Shown: positions 1 through 8,310 of the stretch, in pieces
Layout: every line of letters starts with the position of its first letter
Numbering within the stretch: position 1 is the stretch's first letter
Source: an uncultured Lactobacillus sp.
GTDB taxonomy: Bacteria; Bacillota; Bacilli; Lactobacillales; Lactobacillaceae
Direction of reading: 5' to 3'
NCBI GenBank assembly: GCA_910587695.1
Contig: CAJUNC010000004.1
Span: 22,975 to 86,974 of the forward strand
DNA length: 64,000 bases
The notes under the pieces: model-generated
What the model was told of the DNA's origin: nothing
What the model saw: the letters and a program-made list of their open reading frames with translations, nothing else
The model's database searches: none
Translations under genes and position numbers: made by a program

Positions 1-352
1 GGTCTAAACTAAAGCCCGTAATAACGCCATTCTTACCTTTTATAAGTTTTATGACAAAAAAAGCCACTTTCTTACCAATTTTGACCAAATTTTTTTGAAA
101 AAATTCGAAAAAAATTTTTTCAGTGGTCAAAAAACGATTATTTTTTCGAAAATTCCGCTTTTTTAGCTGTTCTTGTTACATTCATGAAATAGTGTAACAA
201 CTTTGGCAAACGTAAGTTCGTATTTTTGGGCTACCTTTTACCTTGATTTCCACTCGTTACCAAATATTTATGACAAAAATGCGTCATTTAGCGCAAAATA
301 TAAAAAAAACAGGTAGTGGTCTGCTCCACTGCCTGCTTTTTACTACTACACA
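1..352. other. AT-rich stretch without a gene
   Basis: No convincing coding frame is visible on either strand. The stretch is dominated by A and T runs. It contains a loose inverted repeat (positions 79-87 against 124-132) around A/T tracts, and at its right end the terminator of the leftward gene. The left boundary of the window cuts into whatever lies upstream, so a regulatory region for a gene outside the window is possible but not shown. Confidence 0.6.
307..345 (-). terminator. Rho-independent terminator of the VTT-family gene
   Basis: Arms CAGGTAGTGG and CCACTGCCTG pair around a short loop with one G-U type mismatch. A run of T follows in the leftward direction (seen as A's at 302-309). 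It lies just past the stop codon of the leftward gene. Confidence 0.8.
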
Positions 353-1060
353 TCAATTAGTTTTTTTAGCATCGTGCTTTTTACGATAGAAAGTAACGCC
401 ACCCACTACCAGTAAAATAATACACAAAGCACTGACGATCAACCGTAGATCGTTTCCCTTAAAAATAGCATCCCCGCCAAAAGCATATAAAAATGAGGTC
501 GGGAGAACACCGATCACGATACATAAGAACTGCTTTTTAAAATCCATCTTCAGGCGAACACCCATATAATTGACTAAAAACGATGGGATGATCGGGATCA
601 TATAACCCAGGATCAACGCAACCATTTTGTTCTTAAAATGAGCCAAGCGCTCTAAGATCCGATTAGGGTGCTTAGTTTCTTTACTAAAATCATGTTCTTC
701 ATCAAACTTAGTAAAAAAGCCAGCTACTAGTGCATTTCCTAGTGAATTACCTGTAATATTCATCAATAATCCGATAACCGGCCCAAAACAAACACCATTA
801 AAAATACAGATAACTGAACTGGAAAGTGCTGGCACAGCCGAAGTGATCGCCGTAAGTAAGATCAACAATAATGCATCTTTAGGACCACGGTCACGAAAGG
901 TATGCATCAAAACGCTCTTATCATGTTTAGGATCTAAAAATTGTAAATACTGCGTTTCATTATTTTTAAAAATAACATAGATCAGTACTGCTGCCAAAAT
1001 GATACCTAAACCACTTAAACAATATAATAATTTACGATGTCTAATGTGTAACTCAGTCAT
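353..1060 (-). CDS. TVP38/TMEM64 (VTT/DedA-like) family membrane protein
   Basis: A 235-residue integral membrane protein. An N-terminal transmembrane segment (about residues 11-31) is followed by a VTT-type core with a re-entrant or helical region rich in small residues (about 64-115, including SAVPALSSSV and NGVCFGPVIG). Two or three further hydrophobic helices follow, and the tail is basic. Members of this family (SNARE-associated Golgi, TVP38, DedA) are linked to lipid scrambling or flipping and membrane homeostasis, but the substrate of this protein cannot be read from sequence. It is monocistronic with its own terminator. The family call rests on the central motif and topology; the role is inferred from the family only. 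Confidence 0.75.
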   Translation of the reverse strand: MTELHIRHRKLLYCLSGLGIILAAVLIYVIFKNNETQYLQFLDPKHDKSVLMHTFRDRGPKDALLLILLTAITSAVPALSSSVICIFNGVCFGPVIGLLMNITGNSLGNALVAGFFTKFDEEHDFSKETKHPNRILERLAHFKNKMVALILGYMIPIIPSFLVNYMGVRLKMDFKKQFLCIVIGVLPTSFLYAFGGDAIFKGNDLRLIVSALCIILLVVGGVTFYRKKHDAKKTN

Positions 1061-1286
1061 CTCGCTTCCCCTACCTTATCTTTCTTTAGTTTAAGTTTAA
1101 CAATTAATTTAAGAAAGTTCCAGTTACTCAAAATATCTATCTAGTATAACCTACATATTATAGGTAGAAACTTGCAAAAATATTTTTCCTATACCACTAA
1201 ATATTACCTCTGAAACAACATCTAAAATAATATAGTTATACTTGTAACTACCCTCATCTAAAGGGTGTATATCGATTTTTTTAGAT

Positions 1287-1315
1287 TTGTACTAACTATT
1301 ATCCCTCTATATAAT
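1287..1315 (+). promoter_or_regulatory. Sigma-A type promoter of the lipoprotein locus
   Basis: TTGTAC (1287-1292) and TATAAT (1310-1315) are separated by exactly 17 bp. They lie 34 bp upstream of the ATG at 1349. Confidence 0.7.
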
Positions 1316-1348
1316 GAAAATACATCTTAAAAGAAAGTAATTTTTTTA

Positions 1349-1815
1349 ATGAAAAACAAATTTTTCATTGCATTTTTTAGTGTATTTCTCCTTTTTGGTC
1401 TAACGGCCTGTTCTAACGATAAAACAAAGGATACTGCAGGCATCCTCTATTAGCTCCAGCAGCGCTAAAAGCTCAAGTAGTAAAACAAGTTCGACCAGTA
1501 AAAACTCACTTTCACGTGCTAGATCAACTCAACGGCGAGAATAACGCTTTCAAAGATATTGCGATCGATGAAGGTGAAGATAGTACCGTCATTTACACCT
1601 ATACTTTTGCTCAACCACAAGATATCAATCTTGATGATGAAGCTTTAAAACAAGTTTTGATCCCAGAAGTTGAGCCTTTAGTAAATAAAGCTAAAACCAT
1701 TGCACCTGATGTTAAGATCTTGGTAAAATATGACAATCCTGATGGTAGCAATCTCGCTACGATCTCGATCACTCAGGCCGATATTGAAGCGGCAAAAGCA
1801 ACTACACAAGAATAA
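1349..1815 (+). pseudogene. Frameshifted secreted lipoprotein, DUF4854-like C-terminal domain
   Basis: From ATG 1349 a clear lipoprotein signal peptide is read (MKNKFFIAFF..., lipobox LTAC with Cys at codon 21), but this frame stops at 1453. A serine-rich linker (SSSSAKSSSSKTSSTS) lies in a second frame at about 1440-1510. The folded domain, starting near LDQLNGENNAF, lies in a third frame and runs to 1815. Two small indels therefore separate the signal peptide, the linker and the domain. The C-terminal domain (about 100 residues, ending in ISITQADIEAAK) resembles small Firmicutes lipoprotein domains of the DUF4854 type. The promoter and signal peptide are intact, so the lesion is recent or a sequencing error. 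The function of the family is unknown. Confidence 0.7.
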
Positions 1816-1839
1816 ATAAACGAGAGTAAAAAAACCGTA

Positions 1840-1897
1840 TGAAAACAAGGGGCTCGATACGATGCAAACACGCATCATATTGAGCCCCTTGTTTTCA
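1840..1897. repeat. Long hairpin, palindrome family copy A (bidirectional terminator)
   Basis: Arms 1840-1865 and 1872-1897 (26 nt each) pair with one C-A mismatch and one G-T pair around a 6-base loop. The inner stem is GATGC/GCATC. It sits between the rightward lipoprotein locus and the leftward gdhA. Three related copies lie at 14982, 33102 and 47515. It is probably a terminator for both transcripts. Confidence 0.85.
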
Positions 1898-1947
1898 CTA
1901 GATAACTGCATTTATAGCTCAAATACGTATTTGGGCTATTTTTCATA

Positions 1948-3282
1948 TTAATAGATACCTTGTGCTTCCATTGCTGTAGCAACTTTTTTGAAGCCCGCAA
2001 TATTAGCTCCTAAAACAAAATCATCTTCAAAACCGTATTCTTTAGCAGCCTGCTTGATATTTTGATAGATCTTTTGCATGATCTCTTTTAATTTTTCATC
2101 TGTCTGTTCAAAAGTCCAATTCAAGCGTTCCGAGTTTTGACTCATTTCTAGCGCTGAAACAGTGACCCCACCCGCATTAGCCGCTTTACCAGGAACAAAT
2201 AAAACGCCGTGTTCTTGTAAATATTTTGTCGCTTCTAAGGTCGTTGGCATATTGGCCCCTTCTGCCACAGCTAAGACACCATTTTCGACCAACTGTTTTG
2301 CATCAGCCAAATGCAATTCATTTTGTGTTGCACATGGTAGCGCTACATCAGCTTTAACGCTCCAAACACCGCGTCCCTCATGATATTTAGCCGAAGCACG
2401 CTTGGCCACATATTCCGTCAAACGCGCACGTTTAACTTCTTTTACTTCTTGTAATAAAGCAACATCGATCCCCGCTGGATCATAGACCCAACCGGTCGAA
2501 TCTGAGCAAGTTACAACTTTAGCACCAAGTTCTTGAGCCTTCTTGATCGCATAGATCGCCACATTGCCAGCCCCTGAAACAGTTACCGTCTTGCCACGCA
2601 AGCTTTGATCATGATCTTTTAACAACTCATCGACCAAATACAATAAACCGTAACCTGTCGCTTCTGTTCGGACTAAAGAACCACCATATTCGAGCCCTTT
2701 ACCTGTCAAGACACCTTCATAAACTCCCTTTAAGCGCTTATATTGTCCAAAAAGATAGCCGATCTCACGCGCCCCAGTTCCGATATCACCGGCTGGCACG
2801 TCCATATCGGCTCCGATATACTTAGCCAGTTCAGTCATAAAGCTTTGACAAAATGCCATGATCTCGCGGTCTGATCTTCCCTTAGGGTCAAAATCACAAC
2901 CACCTTTACCACCACCAATTGGTAAGCCAGTCAAAGCATTTTTAAAGATCTGTTCAAAGCCCAAAAACTTGATGATGCTCAAGTCAACTGAAGGATGCAA
3001 CCGTAAACCACCCTTATATGGTCCGATCGCATTGTTGAATTGAACTCGATATGCATTATTGACTTGTGTCTGGCCTGCATCATCGACCCAAGCGACCCGA
3101 AAGAGTATCTGCCGATCGGGTGTCGTCAAACGTTCCAAAATCGCTTGCTTACGATACTTGTCTTCATCATGTTCGATCACCGGGCGAAGTGACTCTAAAA
3201 CCTCTTCAACAGCTTGCCTAAACTCGGCTTGTTCTGGATTTTGCTTTGCTACACGCGCTAAAACTTCATCGACATATCCCAT
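1948..3282 (-). CDS. gdhA: NADP-dependent glutamate dehydrogenase
   Basis: Catalyses the reversible reductive amination of 2-oxoglutarate with ammonia and NADPH to glutamate, in the cytosol. The protein has 444 residues, the usual length of hexameric GdhA. Visible landmarks are the substrate-binding lysine in GPYKGGLR (K90), the catalytic lysine in PIGGGKGG (K126) and the catalytic aspartate in PAGDIG (D166). These are followed by a Rossmann domain (TVSGAGNVA, about 234-242) and the C-terminal KAANAGGV motif. The gene is monocistronic, convergent with the lipoprotein locus and divergent from mscL. A perfect palindrome 31-51 bp upstream of the start codon may be an operator. In lactobacilli this enzyme often supplies 2-oxoglutarate for amino acid transamination; that role here is inferred. 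Confidence 0.97.
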   Translation of the reverse strand: MGYVDEVLARVAKQNPEQAEFRQAVEEVLESLRPVIEHDEDKYRKQAILERLTTPDRQILFRVAWVDDAGQTQVNNAYRVQFNNAIGPYKGGLRLHPSVDLSIIKFLGFEQIFKNALTGLPIGGGKGGCDFDPKGRSDREIMAFCQSFMTELAKYIGADMDVPAGDIGTGAREIGYLFGQYKRLKGVYEGVLTGKGLEYGGSLVRTEATGYGLLYLVDELLKDHDQSLRGKTVTVSGAGNVAIYAIKKAQELGAKVVTCSDSTGWVYDPAGIDVALLQEVKEVKRARLTEYVAKRASAKYHEGRGVWSVKADVALPCATQNELHLADAKQLVENGVLAVAEGANMPTTLEATKYLQEHGVLFVPGKAANAGGVTVSALEMSQNSERLNWTFEQTDEKLKEIMQKIYQNIKQAAKEYGFEDDFVLGANIAGFKKVATAMEAQGIY

Positions 3283-3656
3283 CTCTTATCCCTACTATTA
3301 AATAAACGTAGAAAAATACAGTACCTGTATTTTGAAAGACTTTAATAGCTTTTCCTTTCTTAAAGATCGTAGTTTTTGGTGGCATCTACGTTTGACTTTC
3401 TGCTGATCAAATTCTATTTCTAATTTTAACCTAATGCATATTTAAAATTCAAGTCCTATCCCCCAAATCAAACTCATACTAAAGTTTAAAAACTGCTTGT
3501 TATATTTTTGTATCTATAAATAATCTAACTAGAACAAAAGCTAAATTTTTCAAAAAAACTGAATTTTTTCAAGGCTTTTAGCTTGTTTTATTTAGATATA
3601 TTAGCTAAACTTAAACTTATCTTGATTGCAACCAATTTTCACTGGAGGTGAAATTA
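3283..3656. other. Divergent intergenic region between gdhA and mscL
   Basis: A 374-bp AT-rich region that must hold the promoters of both flanking genes. The one clear element is the palindrome at 3313-3333. An mscL Shine-Dalgarno (GGAGG, 3644-3648) lies at the right end. No small gene with a good ribosome-binding site was found. Confidence 0.6.
3313..3333. promoter_or_regulatory. Perfect inverted repeat upstream of gdhA (candidate operator)
   Basis: AAAATACAG and CTGTATTTT are exact reverse complements separated by TAC. The centre is about 41 bp upstream of the gdhA start codon. Its geometry fits a dimeric repressor site or a 5'-UTR hairpin. The binding protein is unknown. Confidence 0.5.
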
Positions 3657-4034
3657 ATGTTAAAAGAATTTAAGGAATTTATTGGTCGCGGTAATGTTTT
3701 AGATTTAGCTGTCGGGGTCATCATCGGTAGTGCATTTACTGCAATCGTTAACTCGCTTGTTACTAACTTGATCAACCCGTTTATCGGGTTATTCCTCGGT
3801 AAGATCGACCTTTCTGACCTTCAGCTTGCGATCGGCGGAACGACCTTTAAATTTGGGGCCTTCTTGAACGCCGTGATCAACTTTTTGATCATTGCTTTTG
3901 TGGTCTTCTTGATCGTCAAAGCTGTCAATAAAGTTATGCCTAAGAAAGTTGAAGAAGAAGTTGAAGATGATGGTCCTGAACCAGAGATCGAACTTTTATC
4001 TGAAATTCGCGATTTATTAAAAGATAAAAAATAA
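3657..4034 (+). CDS. mscL: Large-conductance mechanosensitive channel MscL
   Basis: A pentameric membrane channel that opens under membrane tension and releases solutes on hypo-osmotic shock. The 125-residue protein shows the family order: N-terminal amphipathic segment (MLKEFKEFIGRGNVLDLAVG), pore-lining TM1 with the glycine-rich GVIIGSAF stretch (about 19-45), a short periplasmic-type loop, TM2 (about 68-92) and an acidic/basic C-terminal helix. ATG 3657 is preferred over an in-frame GTG at 3648, because the GTG overlaps the Shine-Dalgarno GGAGG while ATG 3657 lies 8 bp behind it. The gene ends at a very strong hairpin that also contains the ribosome-binding site of the next gene. Confidence 0.96.
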   Translation: MLKEFKEFIGRGNVLDLAVGVIIGSAFTAIVNSLVTNLINPFIGLFLGKIDLSDLQLAIGGTTFKFGAFLNAVINFLIIAFVVFLIVKAVNKVMPKKVEEEVEDDGPEPEIELLSEIRDLLKDKK

Positions 4035-4041
4035 GCATTGT

Positions 4042-4091
4042 GCCTCCAAATTAAGGTATACTTATCAAGAACCTTAATTTGGAGGCTTTTT
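4042..4091 (+). terminator. mscL terminator whose stem contains the next gene's ribosome-binding site
   Basis: Arms 4042-4057 and 4071-4086 are a perfect 16-bp inverted repeat around a 13-base loop, followed by TTTTT (4087-4091). The right arm ends in GGAGG, the Shine-Dalgarno of the gene starting at 4092. Any read-through transcript would therefore have a buried start site. A TATACT hexamer (4057-4062) lies at the left arm/loop boundary. Confidence 0.85.
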
Positions 4092-5015
4092 ATGTATCAT
4101 TTTATTATCAATCCCAGCGCAGGCAATGGGCGCTCGCAGAAAAGTTGGGCTAAAATTCAAAAGAAATTATGCCAATTAAATTTAAAGCATAGTTACTATT
4201 TGACCACATCTAGTACAGATTTGAAACAACATCTACGCCAGCAAGCAAAGCTTGAGCCTAAAACAGTCTTTGTGATCTTAGGTGGTGATGGTACGCTTTA
4301 TCATGCCTTAAATGCCGTAGCCTTTCCCACCAAATTAGATGTCACTTTAGGATATATCCCCTGTGGTTCTGGCAATGATTTTGCCAAAGCTGCTCAGATC
4401 TCTACTACCCCAAAGAAAGCCTTAGCTCAGCTCTTAGCCCAAAAAACACCGCGGATCCTTGATCTAGGATACTTTAAGACTTCAGATCATGCCGGGGTCT
4501 TCTCAAATAACTTAGGGCTTGGCTTTGATGCTCAGATCGTCGAAATAACAAATAATTCCCGCTTGAAAAATCGGCTAAATAAATTGCACTTAGGTAAATT
4601 CGCCTATGCTACTTGTTTTTTCAAAGCGCTCAGACGACAAAAGCCATTCGAATTGACGGTGACTTCGCCAAATTTTCCACCTAAAAATTTTTCACACGCA
4701 TTTTTATGTACGATCACTGATCAACCGTATTTTGGCGGTGGTGTTGCCCTTTTCCCCAAAGCACGGTTAGATGATGGAAAACTTACCTTGGTAGTGATCG
4801 AAAAAAAGAACTTATTGAACTTCTTAAGTATCTTTTTATTGATGCTTTTACCAGGAGCTTATCATCTTCGGGCACGCTCACTTAGCTTTTATACAACTAA
4901 AAAGCTTAAACTGACCATTACTACCTCCCAGATAATTCAAGTTAATGGAGAGACATTTACCTTTCCACCGGGAGACTTGTTATTAGAAATAAAGCAACAA
5001 AAATTTATATTTTAA
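4092..5015 (+). CDS. Diacylglycerol/lipid kinase family protein (DgkB/YegS type)
   Basis: A 307-residue soluble lipid kinase of the DAGK-catalytic superfamily. Such enzymes phosphorylate diacylglycerol or related lipids at the membrane, recycling lipids released during teichoic acid synthesis. Visible motifs are the N-terminal INPSAGNG (nucleotide-binding), the signature GGDGTLYH (about 68-75), the GSGNDFAK segment and the C-terminal beta-domain with QVNGE. ATG 4092 is chosen because GGAGG lies 7 bp before it; a longer frame upstream would run through the mscL terminator. The start codon directly abuts the terminator T-run, so translation may depend on a transcript starting inside the hairpin loop. 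The exact lipid substrate is not certain. Confidence 0.88.
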   Translation: MYHFIINPSAGNGRSQKSWAKIQKKLCQLNLKHSYYLTTSSTDLKQHLRQQAKLEPKTVFVILGGDGTLYHALNAVAFPTKLDVTLGYIPCGSGNDFAKAAQISTTPKKALAQLLAQKTPRILDLGYFKTSDHAGVFSNNLGLGFDAQIVEITNNSRLKNRLNKLHLGKFAYATCFFKALRRQKPFELTVTSPNFPPKNFSHAFLCTITDQPYFGGGVALFPKARLDDGKLTLVVIEKKNLLNFLSIFLLMLLPGAYHLRARSLSFYTTKKLKLTITTSQIIQVNGETFTFPPGDLLLEIKQQKFIF

Positions 5016-5083
5016 AAAATATAGCTCTTTTTTCTTGAATACGTTAAACTTATATTATCTAAATAAATACGGGGGAAATATTC

Positions 5084-5923
5084 GTGAAAAAAAGATTAGT
5101 CCAAACACCTTGGTTCTATTGGCTCGTTTTAGTCATCGCACTAGAACTGATCGCCATTTCAGTCAACTTCTTCTATGCCCCGATCAATATTGCAGCTGGC
5201 GGAGCAACGGGACTAGCGATCTTGTTAGATGCTACTTTTGGGATCAACCGCTCGTTAACAGTTTTGCTAATTAATTTACTGATGATCCTAGCTGCCTGGT
5301 TATTGCTCGACAAAAAGACTGTTAAAAATATCGTCTACGGTAGTTTTCTTTTACCACTGTTGATGTATATCACTCCTAGCCAAAAGATAATTGAAGATGA
5401 TCTATTAGCCGTGATCGTTGGTGGAGCAGTCTTTGCGATCGGAGTGGCTGCACTTTATCGGATCAACGCCTCTAGTGGCGGGACAACTGTTCCACCAATG
5501 ATCTTTAAAAAGTATTTCCATATCGATCCTGCTTTTTCACTTTTAGCGATCGATATGTTGGTCACCTTTTTTAATATCTTTGTTTCCGGCTTGAATGCCT
5601 TTTTCATGGCTTCATTTTCATTAGTTATCACTTCGATCGTCATGCGTTATACTGAGGCTGGTCTTGACCATAAATATCAGATCCAGGTGATGAGCCAAAC
5701 TAAACTTCCTGAGATCAAAAAAATGCTTGAATCCGAAGATCATGCAATGACGATCTTCAACGTTCGCGGTGGCTATTCAGCTAATGAAAAAGAATTATTG
5801 ATGGCAGTCATCGACAATCAAAGCTATGGTCCATTACTAGCTGCGATCCATGATATCGATCCAGATGCTTTTATCATCGCTTCAAACGTGGTCAAAGTCC
5901 ATGGTGGAACATTTGGGATCTAG
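5084..5923 (+). CDS. YitT family membrane protein with C-terminal DUF2179 domain
   Basis: A 279-residue protein with five predicted transmembrane segments over about residues 1-190 and a soluble C-terminal domain. The membrane part includes the conserved small-residue motif AAGGATGLA after TM1 and the ASSGGTT motif in the middle. The DUF2179-type domain covers about 195-279 and ends in VHGGTFGI. The start is GTG 5084 behind GGGGGAAA. YitT proteins are widespread in Firmicutes; a transport role is suspected but not established, so no substrate is assigned. It stands alone between the lipid kinase and a terminator at 5931. Confidence 0.9.
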   Translation: MKKRLVQTPWFYWLVLVIALELIAISVNFFYAPINIAAGGATGLAILLDATFGINRSLTVLLINLLMILAAWLLLDKKTVKNIVYGSFLLPLLMYITPSQKIIEDDLLAVIVGGAVFAIGVAALYRINASSGGTTVPPMIFKKYFHIDPAFSLLAIDMLVTFFNIFVSGLNAFFMASFSLVITSIVMRYTEAGLDHKYQIQVMSQTKLPEIKKMLESEDHAMTIFNVRGGYSANEKELLMAVIDNQSYGPLLAAIHDIDPDAFIIASNVVKVHGGTFGI

Positions 5924-5930
5924 TTTTTAA

Positions 5931-5958
5931 AAGTTATGTTGTGACATAGCTTTTTTAT
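5931..5958 (+). terminator. Rho-independent terminator after the YitT gene
   Basis: AAGTTATGT and ACATAGCTT (5931-5939, 5944-5952) pair with one G-U, followed by a T-run. Confidence 0.8.
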
Positions 5959-5969
5959 TTTACCTAATG

Positions 5970-5998
5970 TTGACACCGTGTCACTTCGTTGTTATGAT
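5970..5998 (+). promoter_or_regulatory. TetR-gene promoter with overlapping palindromic operator
   Basis: TTGACA (5970-5975) and TATGAT (5993-5998) have an ideal 17-bp spacer. The perfect palindrome TGACACCGTGTCA (5971-5983) overlaps the -35 box, the expected position for autorepression by the TetR protein encoded 34 bp downstream. Confidence 0.82.
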
Positions 5999-6031
5999 TA
6001 GAGCATAAATTACTTTTAAGGAGAGTTCACT

Positions 6032-6529
6032 ATGGCTTCACAGACGTTTAAAAATCTTGCCCCTGAAAAAAAAGCGCGCATCACCACCGCACTCTTGAAA
6101 GAATTTTCTACCTACCCATTAAAGGATGCCCAAGTCGCTCGGATCGTCAAAGATGCTCAGATCGCTCGCGGGGCATTTTATAAATACTTCACTGATTTAA
6201 ACGAAGCTTATGACTATATTTACCACTTAGCGCTAGTTGATATCCATGCTGATCTTAAGTCAAGTTCACCGCAAGAAATACTCAAAGCAACGCGCGCTTT
6301 TGTCACGGCTTCACTAAAAAGTCCCTATTACGATCTTCTCAAGTTACATTTGACTGTAAATGAATTACCCTTAGCTTTTGCTGACCCTAGCCTTGCTGCT
6401 ACTCGTTGGGCATTAGCAACTTTGAGCCATCAAACCTTAAAAGAAGCTCTAAATGATCCCAAAAATAAAGAGCTCTATCTTACACGCTTAGAACAAAGCT
6501 TTACCCTGCTTGATCCCAGAGACAATTAG
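6032..6529 (+). CDS. TetR family transcriptional regulator
   Basis: A 165-residue repressor-type protein. The N-terminal helix-turn-helix (about residues 30-52, with VARIVKDAQIARGAFYKYF) has the typical TetR recognition helix ending in FYKYF. The remainder is an all-helical ligand and dimerisation domain without recognisable specificity. The Shine-Dalgarno AAGGAG lies 8 bp before the ATG. The gene is the first of a tight operon with an ABC permease (start 17 bp downstream) and an ATPase. A palindrome covers the -35 box of its promoter, so it probably represses its own operon and responds to a compound handled by the exporter. The inducer is unknown. It is somewhat short for the family (usually about 190). 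Confidence 0.88.
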   Translation: MASQTFKNLAPEKKARITTALLKEFSTYPLKDAQVARIVKDAQIARGAFYKYFTDLNEAYDYIYHLALVDIHADLKSSSPQEILKATRAFVTASLKSPYYDLLKLHLTVNELPLAFADPSLAATRWALATLSHQTLKEALNDPKNKELYLTRLEQSFTLLDPRDN

Positions 6530-6545
6530 GAAAGGAAGTTTCACT

Positions 6546-7607
6546 ATGTACCTAGCTTTAAAAGAGATCAAACATGAAAAGATCCGTTATTCATTGATCA
6601 TCGCGATGGTCGTTTTGATCAGCTATCTCGTCTTTATCCTGACCAGTCTTGCTCTTGGTCTAGCTCGCGAAAATACTTATGCGATCGAAAGTTGGGATTT
6701 TGAGAAGATCGCCTTGAATCGTGATGCCGATGTCAATTTGCGGCAATCACTACTCACTACAGATCAGATAAACAAACTCAAATTGACTAAAAATGAAGCC
6801 TTGATCGGACAAGCACCGATCATTGTCAAAGAAAAGGGAAACCAAAAGCTCTCGGCTACATTTGTTGGGCTTGAAAGATCACAGTTCGTCTATCAACAAC
6901 TAAAACTAAGCTCTGGGAAACTTCCCCAAACCAAGCAAGAAGTCGTCGTTGATGATAGTTTCAAAAATGACGGCTATAAACTCAAAGATAAAGTATATTT
7001 CAACTCCCAAACAACACCTTACACGATCACTGGCTTCATAAAAAATGCCAAATTAAACGTCTTACCCGTTGTTTATGGTTCACTAACTGCTTGGGCTGAA
7101 TTAAAAAATGTCGGTCCTAACTTTGCTGCTAGCGGTGTTTTATCCAAAGATCCTGATTTTAAAGTCTCTGATCCTCAACTGCAAGTGACCACACAACAAA
7201 CTTTGATCGATAAATTACCTGGCTACAGTGCCCAAAATAGCACTTTTACTTTTATGATCGCTTTTTTGATGATCATCTCTTTGATCGTGATCGCTGTTTT
7301 CTTATATATCATCACGATCCAAAAACTACCTAACTATGCGGTCTTGCGTATTCAAGGGATCGCTAACAAAGTCTTGATCCAAAATACGATCGGACAATCT
7401 TTTATCTTAGTCATCACGGGCTTGATCATTGGAGCTTTACTGACTCTAGCTACTGCCTTGGTGATCCCAGCAAATGTTCCGATGACTTTTGATCTGAAAT
7501 TCTTAAGTCTGGTTTCTGTTGGACTCGTGCTAACATCAGTTTTAGGTTCTTTGATCCCAGTCAGAGCGATCTTGCGGATCGATCCAGCCCAAGCGATCGG
7601 AGGTTGA
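6546..7607 (+). CDS. ABC exporter permease, FtsX/MacB-like (DevC type)
   Basis: A 353-residue permease with one N-terminal transmembrane helix (about 16-38), an extracytoplasmic MacB-like domain of about 200 residues, and three C-terminal helices (about 240-345) with the FtsX-type ending ILRIDPAQAIGG. ATG 6546 is selected because AGGAAAGG stands before it; an earlier in-frame ATG at 6510 lies inside the TetR gene and has no ribosome-binding site. It forms an operon with the TetR gene and with the ATPase 4 bp downstream. This gene order is common for small three-gene exporters of antimicrobial or stress compounds. The substrate cannot be read. Confidence 0.9.
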   Translation: MYLALKEIKHEKIRYSLIIAMVVLISYLVFILTSLALGLARENTYAIESWDFEKIALNRDADVNLRQSLLTTDQINKLKLTKNEALIGQAPIIVKEKGNQKLSATFVGLERSQFVYQQLKLSSGKLPQTKQEVVVDDSFKNDGYKLKDKVYFNSQTTPYTITGFIKNAKLNVLPVVYGSLTAWAELKNVGPNFAASGVLSKDPDFKVSDPQLQVTTQQTLIDKLPGYSAQNSTFTFMIAFLMIISLIVIAVFLYIITIQKLPNYAVLRIQGIANKVLIQNTIGQSFILVITGLIIGALLTLATALVIPANVPMTFDLKFLSLVSVGLVLTSVLGSLIPVRAILRIDPAQAIGG

Positions 7608-7611
7608 TTTT

Positions 7612-8304
7612 ATGTCAGTGCTCGAATTTAAAAATGTTAATAAATATTTTGGCAGTGGTTCTGCTAAAGTCCATGCTCTTAAAGATATCAATTTTTCAGC
7701 TGATAAAGGTGAATTTGTCTTGATCTTAGGTCCTTCTGGTTCTGGTAAAAGTACTTTTTTAACGATTGCAGGTAATATTTTAAGTCCTAGCAGTGGCTCT
7801 GTTTTGATCAATGGCAAAGAGATCGCCACTTATAGCAACAAAGAAAGAGAACGACTCCGCTTGGAGCAGATCGGTTTTATTTTACAAGCTCATGATCTTG
7901 TCCCGTATTTAACGCTCAAAGAACAATTTGAACTGGTCGATCGTGTCAAAAAGACAGGCAATCTAAGTTCAGCTAAACTTGAACAGCTATTAGCTCACCT
8001 TGAGATCGCTGAACTCAAAGATAAATATCCCAATGAACTTTCCGGTGGTCAAAGTCAACGCGCCGCGATCGCACGTGCGCTATATACTGATCCTGAGATC
8101 ATTTTAGCCGATGAGCCAACAGCTGCGTTAGATAGTCAGCGCGTCAAAAAAGTTGGTACGATCTTACAAGTCTTAGCCAAGCAACAAAATAAAGCTGTCA
8201 TTACTGTGACACATGATCTTCGCTTGATCGAACAAGCCGACAAGATCTATGAACTAACGGACGGACAATTAGTCCAAAAAAATAAATCTCAAAAACACCC
8301 GTAA
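7612..8304 (+). CDS. ABC exporter ATP-binding protein (LolD/MacB class)
   Basis: A 230-residue nucleotide-binding subunit for the preceding FtsX-like permease. Walker A GPSGSGKST (about 41-49), Q-loop (FILQAHDLV), signature LSGGQSQRAAIARAL (about 143-157), Walker B IILADEPTAALD and the switch histidine in VTHDLRL are all present, so it should hydrolyse ATP. It starts 4 bp after the permease stop and overlaps its ribosome-binding region, consistent with translational coupling. The operon ends at a strong hairpin (8311-8350). Together with the TetR gene this is a self-regulated efflux or membrane-stress module. Confidence 0.93.
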   Translation: MSVLEFKNVNKYFGSGSAKVHALKDINFSADKGEFVLILGPSGSGKSTFLTIAGNILSPSSGSVLINGKEIATYSNKERERLRLEQIGFILQAHDLVPYLTLKEQFELVDRVKKTGNLSSAKLEQLLAHLEIAELKDKYPNELSGGQSQRAAIARALYTDPEIILADEPTAALDSQRVKKVGTILQVLAKQQNKAVITVTHDLRLIEQADKIYELTDGQLVQKNKSQKHP

Positions 8305-8310
8305 TAATGT

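Noticed and set aside
1678..1911. Leftward frame across the lipoprotein 3' end and palindrome A
   Set aside because: It is antisense to the conserved domain and runs through a hairpin terminator.
5035..5274. Rightward frame overlapping the start of the YitT gene
   Set aside because: It is out of frame with a clear membrane protein that has a better ribosome-binding site.
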